A DNA stretch of 39,897 nt from Eubacteriales bacterium (GTDB lineage Bacteria; Bacillota; Clostridia; Oscillospirales; Oscillospiraceae): positions 1-39,897 of the forward strand of contig JAUNND010000014.1 in NCBI GenBank assembly GCA_030531595.1, read 5' to 3'. Of the stretch, positions 8,378 to 16,217 are shown piece after piece (the stretch's first letter is position 1; the number at the start of each line of letters is the position of its first letter). The notes under the pieces were generated by a model. The model had not been told where the DNA came from. It saw only the letters and a program-made list of their open reading frames with translations, and did no database searches. A program made the position numbers and the translations under genes.

Positions 8378-9973
8378 TTAACCTTTGACGCCGCCGGCGG
8401 TCAGACCGCTGGTGAGGTGCTTTTCGATGCACATGAACAGAATTACAACGGGTATCGTTGCAAGCAGTGAGGACGCGAACAGATACTGCCACTCTATCAT
8501 GTTGAATGAGCTGAACTGAGTTATACCCACGGTGATGGGGCGGTTCGTCGCGGTGGAAATGAGAATGGTGGATATGGTGTACTCGTTCCATGCGTTAATA
8601 AAGACGAAAATAAGAGTAGTCACGATACCGGGCGCCGCCATGGGGATAAGGATTTTAATAAGAGCCTGAACGGTATTGCATCCGTCTATCTTTGCCGCCT
8701 GCTCCATTTCAGCCGAGATCGAAACGAAGGTACCGCGCAGAAGCCATATTGCAAACGCCTGGTTGAACGCGGCGTTTATCAGCATCAGACCAAGAAGTGA
8801 GTCATTTAGCTTCAGTGCGCTCATGAGCTGTGCGATACCGATAAGCAGAACGACGGGGGAGAACATCTGCGACATGATGACGAAGCCCAGAAACGCGTTG
8901 CGCCCCTTGAACTTCATACGCGCCATGGCGTATGCCGCGGGAATGCCGCAGAGAAGGGCGATGACAGTTGCACCGCCGGCGATCAGAAGAGAGTTGAGCA
9001 GATACTTCGGTATGCCGCGTCCCATGATATATTTGAGGTTCTCAAAATGCCACTCTGTGGGGAAGATATGCAAAAAGTACATATCGTTCGCCTCGGCACT
9101 GGTGCGGAAACCGGTGACGAGCATGACATAGTAGGGGTAGAGGATGAATATGCACATCGCGATGACGAACGCATACAGCAGACCGCACATGAAGGACTGT
9201 CTGATAGTGCCGTGTCTTAAAGAGACAGCGGCAAGCATCATCGCAAAGGTACAGGGAAGAACGCCCCATGCGGCGTATGTATTCCTGAATGAAAGTCCGG
9301 CAAGTGCGCTTGCGATGTTGTCACCCGCCGTGCCGTCAAACAGGAAGGCATTGAGCAGGGCATAGAATTCCTCCGCGCCCTCGGTCATTGCTTCGCTTGT
9401 AAAGAGCTTGACCTGACGGGACAGCGCAAAGGTATTCGTCATGAAGAACACCGGCACGAGAAGCATTGCGATAAGTGCCAGATAAGCGGAGGCGGAGCGG
9501 AAAGAGGCAGAGCGGGCATCAAGGCGGTTATAGCTGTCGCCCATAGAGCCGACTATGCCCCCCAGAGCGCAGGCACAGGACAGAGCGGCGCAGAGAATAA
9601 TTCCCAGCAGCAGCCACGAGGATGTTAGACCGGAGCCGAGAAACGACCAGCCGGATCTTGTAAAGCTGCTGTCAAGGGTGAAGGTGACCATAGAGGTCGT
9701 CTTGCCCTTGGAGTTCGTGCGCTCGATAACGCTTTCGTTGAGTGTGACTTCAATACCGTCTGCGCGGTATTCCTCAGCGACTGCCTCGACCTCGGCTTTT
9801 ACCTCGACATACTTTTCATCGCCGACAAAGGTGTTGCCGGATTTTTTGGTGTAGATGCTCGATGTGAATTCATACGCGGGCAGACACAGCAGAGAGCAGA
9901 TAAGGACAAACGCGAGGATGAGGACTATGACGGAGGTGCGGTTTTCCTTTATAATTACAGTACGTTCCTTCAT
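8378..9973 (-). CDS. Sugar ABC transporter permease, MalG-like, with long N-terminal membrane extension
   Basis: A 531-residue protein, about twice the usual length of a MalG-type permease (near 275). The C-terminal half is canonical. It has LYPYYVMLVTGFRTSAEAND near 275-300 and the EAA loop EMEQAAKIDGCNTVQALIKI, ending ILIPMAAPGIVTTLIFVFIN, which docks the ATPase. The first ~250 residues are extra. They hold one helix after the N-terminus, a hydrophilic segment (about 45-115) and three or more helices (about 115-140, 160-190 and 235-255). The gene starts one base after the MalF-like gene ends. No ATPase gene is nearby; such operons usually share an MsmX-type ATPase. Confidence 0.88.
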   Translation of the reverse strand: MKERTVIIKENRTSVIVLILAFVLICSLLCLPAYEFTSSIYTKKSGNTFVGDEKYVEVKAEVEAVAEEYRADGIEVTLNESVIERTNSKGKTTSMVTFTLDSSFTRSGWSFLGSGLTSSWLLLGIILCAALSCACALGGIVGSMGDSYNRLDARSASFRSASAYLALIAMLLVPVFFMTNTFALSRQVKLFTSEAMTEGAEEFYALLNAFLFDGTAGDNIASALAGLSFRNTYAAWGVLPCTFAMMLAAVSLRHGTIRQSFMCGLLYAFVIAMCIFILYPYYVMLVTGFRTSAEANDMYFLHIFPTEWHFENLKYIMGRGIPKYLLNSLLIAGGATVIALLCGIPAAYAMARMKFKGRNAFLGFVIMSQMFSPVVLLIGIAQLMSALKLNDSLLGLMLINAAFNQAFAIWLLRGTFVSISAEMEQAAKIDGCNTVQALIKILIPMAAPGIVTTLIFVFINAWNEYTISTILISTATNRPITVGITQFSSFNMIEWQYLFASSLLATIPVVILFMCIEKHLTSGLTAGGVKG

Positions 9974-10858
9974 TTAATTATCCTCCTTCCTCAGTACGCT
10001 TACCATATATATACCGGCGCAGAGACAGAGGATAAGGAAGCCTATGACCGAAAGCGCGGTCGCCGGTCCCTTCTGCCGTTCGTGGAACGAGAGCATATAG
10101 AGGTATGTTATCAGCGTGTCGGTCTTATGCACCGGCGCACCCTTCGTCATCGTGTAGACGATGGGGAAGGAGTTGAAGACGTAGATTATGTTCAGAACCG
10201 TGGACACCGTAAGGGAGGGCTTTACAAGGGGAATGGTGATGTTGAAAAGCTTGCTCCAGAAGCCCGCGCCGTCAATATCCGCCGCTTCGTAAAGTGAGCC
10301 GTCAATAGATTGCAGACCGGAGAGAACACAGAAGCATACAAAGGGGATAGTGACAAAGATACCCACGCCGCATTCCCATATAAACTCCACCTGATAGCTC
10401 ATGCGCCAGTTAACGGCTTCCTTGATGATACCGAGGTTCAGGAGAACATTGTTCAGGTTGCCGTATTCGTACTTGATTATGTAGTTCCACACGGAGGCCT
10501 GAATGACAAGGGAGGTTGCCCACGGGAAGACAACGATGGCACGGGCTATCTTGCGACCGTGAAACTTCTGGTTGAGCACCATTGCGATAATGAAGCCGAT
10601 CACGGTGGAGAGAATAACGACCGAGAGCACCCACCAGAGGGTATTGAGCATGACAGTCTTAAAAGCGGGCAGAGCTATCGCGTCACGGAAGTTCTGCAAA
10701 CCCACAAAGCCGCCTGCGATACCCGCCTTGGATATCTCGCTGAATGCCAGCTTGAAAACGATGATGATCGGGAAAACGACAAATATCCCCATCAGAACGA
10801 TACTCGGCAGCAGCCAGAGATAGGGGTAGGATTTTTTAAGAAGAGTGTTGTTGTTCAA
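9974..10858 (-). CDS. Sugar ABC transporter permease, MalF-like
   Basis: A 294-residue carbohydrate permease of the CUT1 (MalF/UgpA) type with six predicted helices. The first is YLWLLPSIVLMGIFVVFPII. The coupling loop is LYEAADIDGAGFWSKLFNIT, followed by IPLVKPSLTVSTVLN. It begins MNNNTLLKKSYPYLW. It pairs with the MalG-like protein directly downstream and with the solute-binding protein upstream, from which it is separated by a 240-bp gap holding a terminator-like hairpin and repeats. The substrate cannot be read from sequence. Confidence 0.92.
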   Translation of the reverse strand: MNNNTLLKKSYPYLWLLPSIVLMGIFVVFPIIIVFKLAFSEISKAGIAGGFVGLQNFRDAIALPAFKTVMLNTLWWVLSVVILSTVIGFIIAMVLNQKFHGRKIARAIVVFPWATSLVIQASVWNYIIKYEYGNLNNVLLNLGIIKEAVNWRMSYQVEFIWECGVGIFVTIPFVCFCVLSGLQSIDGSLYEAADIDGAGFWSKLFNITIPLVKPSLTVSTVLNIIYVFNSFPIVYTMTKGAPVHKTDTLITYLYMLSFHERQKGPATALSVIGFLILCLCAGIYMVSVLRKEDN

Positions 10859-10926
10859 GTGTTGACCCTCTTTCTTTATGATTTTCTCTTTTCAAAATAC
10901 GTAATATCAATACCTGTCGGTAACTT

Positions 10927-10995
10927 GTAGGGCGGGGGCTTGCTCCCGCCGATTGGCTCCCTCCGTCCTTCGGGCACCTCCCTCAAAGAGGGAGG
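10927..10995. repeat. GTAGGGCGG arm plus adjoining CCTCCCTC hairpin
   Basis: The arm GTAGGGCGGGGGCTTGCTCC then CGCCG (10927-10951) is followed by a second palindrome, CCTCCCTC-AAA-GAGGGAGG (10977-10995). Both lie in the 240-bp gap between the solute-binding protein gene and the permeases. No gene is seen in this gap. The hairpins may stabilise or segment the operon mRNA. Confidence 0.7.
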
Positions 10996-11049
10996 CAAGA
11001 CCGCCATACAGTATAACACTAAAAGAATTATATACTTTGAAAAAGGAAG

Positions 11050-11077
11050 GGAGCCGGACCTGCGTCCGGCCCCCATA
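11050..11077 (-). terminator. Intercistronic terminator-like hairpin after the solute-binding protein gene
   Basis: On the minus strand GGGGGCCGGAC-GCAG-GTCCGGCTCCC is followed by TTCCTTTTT. It lies just after the solute-binding protein stop codon, ahead of the permeases. Such partial terminators commonly make the binding protein more abundant than the membrane subunits; here that is inference. Confidence 0.7.
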
Positions 11078-11099
11078 AAAGCGGATTTAAGTAATTAAC

Positions 11100-12356
11100 T
11101 TACTTTACGAGAGTTGCCTGGAGTGCATCCAGCTCTGCCTGTGCATCGGCACCGTTGAGAACTGCCTGCTCAGCAGCGATAACGCCCTGCTTTACAGTGT
11201 CCCAGCCGTCCTTAGCGGTGGAGTAGAACTTAGCATTGTTCAGAACGCCGAGCCATGCTTCGAAGGAAGGATCGGACTCAACGAGTGCGCCGACAGCGGA
11301 GTCAACTGCGGGCAGGAAGCCTTCCATGGAGACCCAGCCGACATAGTTTTCGGGATCGTAGAAGAACTTGAGGAATGCTGCAACTGCTGCGTTGCGTGCT
11401 TCCTGATCTGCCTCTGCCTCGTCCTTGAAGACCATGATACGGTCCATAACGCCGACGGAGGAGGAGGTGCAGCCTTCGTTTGCGGGGATGTCTGCGGTTG
11501 CAAGCTCTACCTCGCCGCCCTTATCGGCAACGTAGGTGGGGAGCTGGTTGGGAGCAATGATCATTGCCAGCTTGCCTGCTGCGAACATATCCTGCAGGTC
11601 GTAACGGGTCTGGGTTGCGGGGTTGGGGTTGGTGAAGCCGTCGGCTACCATGCCGGTGATGAAGTTGACTGCTTCGACGTTAGCTGCGCTGTTGACAGCC
11701 CACTCGCCGTTCTCGTCAACGAAACCGCCGTTGTTGCCCCATGCGTAGTAAGCAAAGCAAGCCTGACCTTCGTCAGTGGTCATGTCAACGCCCCAGGGGT
11801 AAACTTCGCCGTTGTAGAAGTCAATGATAGCCTGAGAAGCATCCTCAAGCTCTGCCCAGGTGGTGGGAACTTCAATGCCGACTTCCTCAAACATTGCGGT
11901 GTTGTAGAACAGTGCGCGTGCGGATGCGAGGTCGGGAACTGCGTAGCAGACACCGTCAATGACGGACTGGTCGATGAAGGAGGGGAAGAAGTCTGCGAAC
12001 AGATCCTCGGGGCAGTACTCGGAAACGGGCATCAGCAGACCTTCGTTTGCATAGTCTGCAAAGGTGTCGAGGTTGAGGATGTCAGGAGCCTGACCGGAAG
12101 CGATACGGGTATCGGCGACGGTCTTGAGGTCGTTCCAGGAGATAACCTCAAGGTTGAGCTTGATGCCGGGGTTTGCGGCCTCGAACTTCTCAACGAAGTT
12201 GGAGCCGTCCATGCCCTTGCCCAGGAACCATTCCTGAGTGTTGGGACCGTACTGAGCGATGATGACATCGAGGGTGTAGGTGTCATCAGCGAATGCGACT
12301 GTGCTCAGAGCGAATACCATCACGAGAGCCAGAAGCAGTGCCATGAACTTTTTCAT
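11100..12356 (-). CDS. Extracellular sugar-binding protein (family 1) of the ABC transporter
   Basis: A 418-residue solute-binding protein. The signal peptide MKKFMALLLALVMVFALSTV ends in a signal peptidase I-type site, AFA before DDTYT. There is no lipobox cysteine, unusual for a Gram-positive binding protein. The mature part shows family 1 features: LNLDTFADYANEGLLMPVSE, a middle with ALFYNTAMFEEVGIEVPTTW, and FLKFFYDPENYVGWVSMEGF near the C-terminus. It should capture a carbohydrate and deliver it to the two permeases downstream. Ribosome binding site AAAGGAGA and a TTTACA/TATTAT promoter lie upstream. Codon use is strongly biased, suggesting high expression. Confidence 0.93.
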   Translation of the reverse strand: MKKFMALLLALVMVFALSTVAFADDTYTLDVIIAQYGPNTQEWFLGKGMDGSNFVEKFEAANPGIKLNLEVISWNDLKTVADTRIASGQAPDILNLDTFADYANEGLLMPVSEYCPEDLFADFFPSFIDQSVIDGVCYAVPDLASARALFYNTAMFEEVGIEVPTTWAELEDASQAIIDFYNGEVYPWGVDMTTDEGQACFAYYAWGNNGGFVDENGEWAVNSAANVEAVNFITGMVADGFTNPNPATQTRYDLQDMFAAGKLAMIIAPNQLPTYVADKGGEVELATADIPANEGCTSSSVGVMDRIMVFKDEAEADQEARNAAVAAFLKFFYDPENYVGWVSMEGFLPAVDSAVGALVESDPSFEAWLGVLNNAKFYSTAKDGWDTVKQGVIAAEQAVLNGADAQAELDALQATLVK

Positions 12357-12442
12357 TTGCTGTGTCTCCTTTTAAATTTAAATAATATTGAAAAGCATTT
12401 CTGCCTTTCTTCATGTTGATCGACCCGAAGCGGTCAAACAAT

Positions 12443-12471
12443 ATAATATTATATTTGACTCAATTTGTAAA
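12443..12471 (-). promoter_or_regulatory. Promoter of the sugar ABC operon
   Basis: On the minus strand TTTACA (12466-12471) and TATTAT (12443-12448) are 17 bp apart. A small hairpin (GACC-GCTTCG-GGTC) follows in the leader, which could be an operator or mRNA stabiliser. Confidence 0.6.
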
Positions 12472-12515
12472 GTATGTAAATCGTTTTTCGGAAAAAAGTA
12501 TATAAAACGCCCTGT

Positions 12516-13592
12516 TTATTCTATGCCGCCCTCGCGTCTGACGATGGCATACATTTCCTCCCATTTGGCGTCCATGTCGTGCACCATCTTTATCTGCGTG
12601 CGGCAGCGGTCAAGGTTGTGTTCGGGGTAGTGGACGGAGAAGTAAACATCGCCGTTGAGGTAGTCTGTCAGAAAGCGCACGCCGCATTCAAGCGTCATCA
12701 GCTTTGCGCCCCACGGCAGACTCAGCTTTTCTTCCTCGGTCATACCGGCGCAGGAGCGTATAAAGCCGCGTGTAAAGACGGTGTAAAGACCGATATCCAT
12801 GGACACTTTGCTCAGATCCTTCTCGTCCTCGGCTGCGGTCGCCGCACCGAAGCGTATGGAGTCGCCGAAATCGAACGCGGCAAGCCCCGGCATGACGGTG
12901 TCAAGGTCTATAACGCACAGTGCCTTTCTCGTCTTTGCGTCAAGCATGACGTTGTTGAGCTTTGTATCGTTGTGCGTTACGCGCAGAGGAAGAACGCCGC
13001 TTTCAAGCTGTTTCTGCAAGGTCGCGGCTTCGTTTTCATAGCTCAGATAGTCCTCAATTTCCGCCTGTACGGAGGCAGCGCGTCCGACGGCGTCCTTTTC
13101 GATGGCCTCATGAAACCTTCTGTATCTGTCGGGGGTGTTGTGGAAGTTGGGAATGATCTCATGGAGCGTTTTGGCGGGGAAGTCGGCAAGCTGCTTCTGA
13201 AATGTGCCGAAGGCAACGGCGCTCTGATAGAAGTCCTCCGCATTTTCGGGGGCTTGCAGGCAGAGACTGTCCTCTATGAAATCGTATACGCGCCAGCTTC
13301 CGCCGTCATCATCCGTGAAATAAGACCGGCCGTCGGTTGTTTCAATGAGATTGAGATACTGTCTCGGGTCGGAGCACTGCTTTGAAAGATGGGCGGTAAC
13401 GGCGGAGATATTCTCCATAAGTCCCGCAACATCCGCAAAAACATTTGAGTTTATGCCCTGAAGTATATAACGCTTGCCGCTGTTACAGACAACGAGAAAG
13501 GTACGGTTGATATGTCCGAAGCCGTATGGCTCGCAGGAAATGATTTTGCCGTCGAGCTTAAAAAAAGACGCGGCATGAAGTGCAGTATTCAT
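12516..13592 (-). CDS. Sugar/aminoglycoside phosphotransferase-family kinase, NahK-like
   Basis: A 358-residue APH-fold kinase. The ATP-lid region YGFGHINRTFLVVCNSGKRY is near the N-terminus, the catalytic loop is VTHNDTKLNNVML (about 210-222) and the metal-binding segment is CVIDLDTVMPGLAAFDFGD. The HNDTKLNN loop and length match N-acetylhexosamine 1-kinases (NahK) of bifidobacterial type, which make GlcNAc/GalNAc 1-phosphate. The choline/homoserine kinase relatives are an alternative. I chose ATG 13592 because GGAGG lies 7 nt upstream; an in-frame ATG 33 bp earlier has no such site. It sits upstream of a sugar ABC operon, which fits intracellular phosphorylation of the imported amino sugar, but no lacto-N-biose phosphorylase, galT or galE is present. 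Confidence 0.78.
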   Translation of the reverse strand: MNTALHAASFFKLDGKIISCEPYGFGHINRTFLVVCNSGKRYILQGINSNVFADVAGLMENISAVTAHLSKQCSDPRQYLNLIETTDGRSYFTDDDGGSWRVYDFIEDSLCLQAPENAEDFYQSAVAFGTFQKQLADFPAKTLHEIIPNFHNTPDRYRRFHEAIEKDAVGRAASVQAEIEDYLSYENEAATLQKQLESGVLPLRVTHNDTKLNNVMLDAKTRKALCVIDLDTVMPGLAAFDFGDSIRFGAATAAEDEKDLSKVSMDIGLYTVFTRGFIRSCAGMTEEEKLSLPWGAKLMTLECGVRFLTDYLNGDVYFSVHYPEHNLDRCRTQIKMVHDMDAKWEEMYAIVRREGGIE

Positions 13593-13623
13593 CAATGGAC
13601 CTCCGCAATATGGAATATACTTC

Positions 13624-13652
13624 ATTATACAGCTTTTTTCGGGAAATGAACA
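13624..13652 (-). promoter_or_regulatory. Candidate promoter of the NahK-like gene
   Basis: On the minus strand TATAAT (13624-13629) lies 17 bp after TGTTCA (13647-13652). The -10 is perfect and the -35 weak. It lies between the small RNA terminator and the kinase start, so the kinase does not depend on read-through. Confidence 0.5.
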
Positions 13653-13663
13653 GCCCTTTGCAA

Positions 13664-13801
13664 TAAAAAAACGTCCGTTTGACGGACGTTATGTAAACAC
13701 CCTCGCGGGCGATGTATTTGGTCTGCCGCTTCGGATAGTCCATGGGTGGGCAGTAACCCTTACCTGAAAGCATTAACGACAGGCTCGAAAGCCATCATTA
13801 A
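13664..13801 (-). ncRNA. Unrecognised structured small RNA with its own terminator
   Basis: Read on the minus strand from about 13801, a chain of helices appears. A hairpin closes with TTAATGA/TCGTTAA and GGCT-UUCG-AGCC (13773-13801). CTGCC/GGCAG pairs across 13753-13723. AAATAC/GTGTTT pairs around a GC-rich apical loop. A perfect intrinsic terminator follows, AACGTCCGT-CAA-ACGGACGTT and a T-run (13664-13690). There is no credible reading frame. It does not match the riboswitch, SRP, RNase P or tmRNA cores I know; 6S RNA cannot be excluded. It may be a free RNA, since the kinase downstream has its own promoter. Confidence 0.6.
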
Positions 13802-13805
13802 TATA

Positions 13806-13835
13806 TATGACGGATGTTAAGAAGCTATGACGGAT
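13806..13835. promoter_or_regulatory. Direct repeat TATGACGGAT x2, operator candidate
   Basis: TATGACGGAT occurs at 13806-13815 and again at 13826-13835, exactly 20 bp (about two helical turns) apart. The pair sits between the small RNA (minus) and the PAS gene (plus). Phased direct repeats of this size are typical of dimeric response-regulator sites, for example LytTR type. Which of the two genes it controls is not clear. Confidence 0.5.
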
Positions 13836-13836
13836 A

Positions 13837-13865
13837 TTTCAAAATTTTATAAAACGTGGTATAAT
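13837..13865 (+). promoter_or_regulatory. Weak promoter of the PAS-domain gene
   Basis: A perfect -10 TATAAT (13860-13865) lies 17 bp after TTTCAA (13837-13842), a poor -35 directly beside the TATGACGGAT repeats. A poor -35 next to an operator fits an activator-dependent promoter, by inference. Confidence 0.4.
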
Positions 13866-13894
13866 GAAAAAACAAAAAACGGGAGGTACAGAAA

Positions 13895-14278
13895 ATGAAC
13901 ATCGATATTTTTCTCAGAAGCGTAATCGAACAGGACAGCGCACCGGTCGTACTGTGCGATCTCAGGCACACTGTCGTATATATGAACAGTGCCGCCGAGC
14001 AGAGGTATTCCTATGCGGGCGGCGCTGAACTGATCGGAAAAAGCCTCATGAACTGTCACAACGCGCATTCACGCGGCCTGATCGAAAAATGCATCGCGTG
14101 GTTCGAGGAAGATGTGACGCACAACAGCGTTTATGAGAGCTATAATCCCGATGAAAACAAGGATGTCTATATCGTTGCTCTGCGCGATGCCGACGGAAAG
14201 CTCATCGGCTATTACGAAAAGCATGAGTACAGAAATAAAGAGACGGACCGAACATACGGTTTTATGCCGGAAAAGTGA
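13895..14278 (+). CDS. Small stand-alone PAS domain protein
   Basis: A 127-residue protein that is almost wholly one PAS-like domain. APVVLCDLRHTVVYMNSAAE is the typical PAS opening, followed by YAGGAELIGKSLMNCHN. A short helix then precedes the final strands (VYIVALRDADGKLIGYYEKH). No kinase, cyclase or DNA-binding module is attached. PAS domains sense ligands or redox state, and the histidine and cysteine in the NCHNAHSRG loop could bind a metal or haem. GGGAGG lies 8 nt upstream of ATG. The gene is convergent with the motor cassette, with only two bases between their stops and no terminator seen. Partner unknown. Confidence 0.72.
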   Translation: MNIDIFLRSVIEQDSAPVVLCDLRHTVVYMNSAAEQRYSYAGGAELIGKSLMNCHNAHSRGLIEKCIAWFEEDVTHNSVYESYNPDENKDVYIVALRDADGKLIGYYEKHEYRNKETDRTYGFMPEK

Positions 14279-14280
14279 AA

Positions 14281-15282
14281 TTATTCTGTCTCGGGAATTT
14301 TTAATTTAAGATAGTCGTTGATGATATCCATGACCGTATCGTCTTTGAGCACCATGGAGATCTCGATACGGCGGTTAGCGGCACGGCCTTCGACCGTGTC
14401 GTTTGTCTGCACGGGACGTGTCGCGCCGTAGCCCGCGGCGCAAAAGACGTCGGAATAGGGCGCGAGAACGCCGTATCCGTTATTGAGCAGATAACTGAGG
14501 ACGGAATTTGCTCTGTCGGTGGCGAGTACGCGGTTTTCCTCGGCGCTGCCCGTGCTGTCGGTGTGACCGGAGATCACGATGCTCTCAACATAGCGGGAGT
14601 TTTCGTTGTCGGCGAGAAATTCGGAAAACACCGCGATAAGCTGATTGAGAAGCGGCTGGCTCTGCGGCTTTATCGCGCTTGAGCCGACATCGAAAAGTAC
14701 GCTGTCCGAAAGGATGATATTGCCGTTGTCGCCGATGCTGACCTTGGAGGCGTCGCCCATGACCTCGGCGATCCTGTCGCGTATCTGTTCGAGGATGGAG
14801 ACCCGAAGACCGGCAATTGTCTCCATCTGACTGCGCATGGCGGTCAGCTCATCGTTGGCGGCGGTGACATATTGCTTCTGCTGATCGATCAGCGCCTGCT
14901 GCTGCGCTATCTCGGCGGTCTGGCTGTCAAGACGGGACTGCTGAGCCTCTATCGCCGCCTTCTGTGTGGCTATTTCAAGCTCCTGCGCATCCAGCGTCAG
15001 CTTTGTGCTGTCAAGATCGGCTGTCACGACGGACAGCTCGTTTTCGGCTTCCTCAACATTGCGCAGCATGGCGGAAAGCTGAGTGCGGGAATTATCCAGC
15101 ATCTTCTTGGTATCTTCCAGATTGTTGCCGGTGATGAGATTTTCTATGTAGGCGATAAGCATCAGGAAGAACAGAATAAGTGCCACGGCGGACATCATAT
15201 CCGCGTAGGACGGCCAGAAGCCCTGCTCTCCGCCGGAAGAGGACACAAGGCCGTCTGTGCGGGAGGAAGAGGTTCTTCTCAT
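14281..15282 (-). CDS. OmpA/MotB-like stator subunit (ZorB-like)
   Basis: A 333-residue protein with one N-terminal membrane helix (about 30-50), a long coiled coil (about 55-165) and a C-terminal OmpA-like peptidoglycan-binding domain (about 195-315). Before the helix, FWPSYADMMS carries Asp28 at the position of the proton-binding aspartate of MotB and ZorB. The OmpA part has VISGHTDSTG and RAANRRIEISMV, the peptidoglycan contact motifs. It overlaps the upstream channel gene by 4 bp. There is no flagellar context and a Gram-positive has no outer membrane, so it should anchor an ion-driven motor to the wall. ZorB and uncharacterised motor partners are the nearest analogues. Confidence 0.88.
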   Translation of the reverse strand: MRRTSSSRTDGLVSSSGGEQGFWPSYADMMSAVALILFFLMLIAYIENLITGNNLEDTKKMLDNSRTQLSAMLRNVEEAENELSVVTADLDSTKLTLDAQELEIATQKAAIEAQQSRLDSQTAEIAQQQALIDQQKQYVTAANDELTAMRSQMETIAGLRVSILEQIRDRIAEVMGDASKVSIGDNGNIILSDSVLFDVGSSAIKPQSQPLLNQLIAVFSEFLADNENSRYVESIVISGHTDSTGSAEENRVLATDRANSVLSYLLNNGYGVLAPYSDVFCAAGYGATRPVQTNDTVEGRAANRRIEISMVLKDDTVMDIINDYLKLKIPETE

Positions 15283-16193
15283 TGCTTGATGCTCCTCTCA
15301 ATATTACGTGTTGCTTCACGCATACCGCTGACCACGTCGCGCAGAGATACGTCCATACGTTCAACGGTGCCGCGCAGATTGTAGTTGAATTCGTTGAAGT
15401 CGCGCACGCCGTCGTTGAAGCTGCCGACCGTCTGATTGAATGCGCCGAGGTAGCTTTTCGTCAGCTCAAGGGTCTTGTTCATGTTGAGGGTGGCGTTGCT
15501 GAGAGTGCTCTCGATGCTGTCAGAGGCGTTGTTGAGAGCGTCCATCATCTGGCGGACAAGCTCATATTCGTCCTTTGCCGCAACGGTCTTCAGTCCGGGA
15601 GCCACATCGTGGTCGAGCCACAGCTCCATGGAGACCTCAAGACGGCTCCTTGCCGTCTCGGGGTTCACAACGGCCCTGAGAACAGTGAGAAGAATGGAGC
15701 AGGCGACACCCACCAGAGAGGTATAGAACGCAACGCCCATGCCGGACAGCGCGGACATCAGTCCGCCGCCGACGCTGTCAAGAACGCTCAGCCATTCGGA
15801 GGTATCGGAAAAGCCGATCAGCTCCGTCAGAGACTGAACGGAAAGGCTCAGACCGAGGAAAGTGCCGAACAGACCGAGAGTTACGAACAGGGATACGGCG
15901 TTGTTCAGAAATCTCTCGCAGGCGAGCAGACCGCCGAGACGTCTGCCTATGGCCTCGGTGATGATCGCGGGTGTGTTGACCTCGCTGCCGTGGTGCTTGT
16001 ATGCCTCGGCGTACTCGGCCTTTACTCTGTGGAGAAATTCACTGCCGTTGCTGCCGTCGGAATTGACAAGGGCGGTCAGTCTTTTGTACCGTCCGCAGAC
16101 ATAGAACAGCAATATCAGAGCCAGGGCGAACAGCGCGACGATGATCGTGATAACGATGGTGCCCACTGCGGGCATATTACTCAGATTGCTCAA
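15279..16193 (-). CDS. MotA/TolQ/ExbB-like proton channel subunit (ZorA-like)
   Basis: A 304-residue protein with three membrane helices (about 10-33, 98-119 and 146-175), the ExbB/TolQ arrangement rather than the four of MotA. The conserved channel segment FVTLGLFGTFLGLSLSVQSL and the GGGLMSALSGMGVAFYTSLV stretch are clear. A cytoplasmic region of about 65 residues follows the first helix, and a 120-residue C-terminal helical tail follows the last. ZorA also has a cytoplasmic tail. With the overlapping OmpA/MotB-like gene it should form a 5:2 ion-driven rotary motor. It follows the RsiV-like lipoprotein gene by 24 bp. Confidence 0.87.
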   Translation of the reverse strand: MSNLSNMPAVGTIVITIIVALFALALILLFYVCGRYKRLTALVNSDGSNGSEFLHRVKAEYAEAYKHHGSEVNTPAIITEAIGRRLGGLLACERFLNNAVSLFVTLGLFGTFLGLSLSVQSLTELIGFSDTSEWLSVLDSVGGGLMSALSGMGVAFYTSLVGVACSILLTVLRAVVNPETARSRLEVSMELWLDHDVAPGLKTVAAKDEYELVRQMMDALNNASDSIESTLSNATLNMNKTLELTKSYLGAFNQTVGSFNDGVRDFNEFNYNLRGTVERMDVSLRDVVSGMREATRNIERSIKQ

Positions 16194-16217
16194 TTTTTTA
16201 TCCTCCGAATTATTTTT

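Noticed and set aside
12579-13385. A 268-codon plus-strand frame opposite the NahK-like gene
   Set aside because: No domain or ribosome site; the opposite strand encodes a clear kinase.
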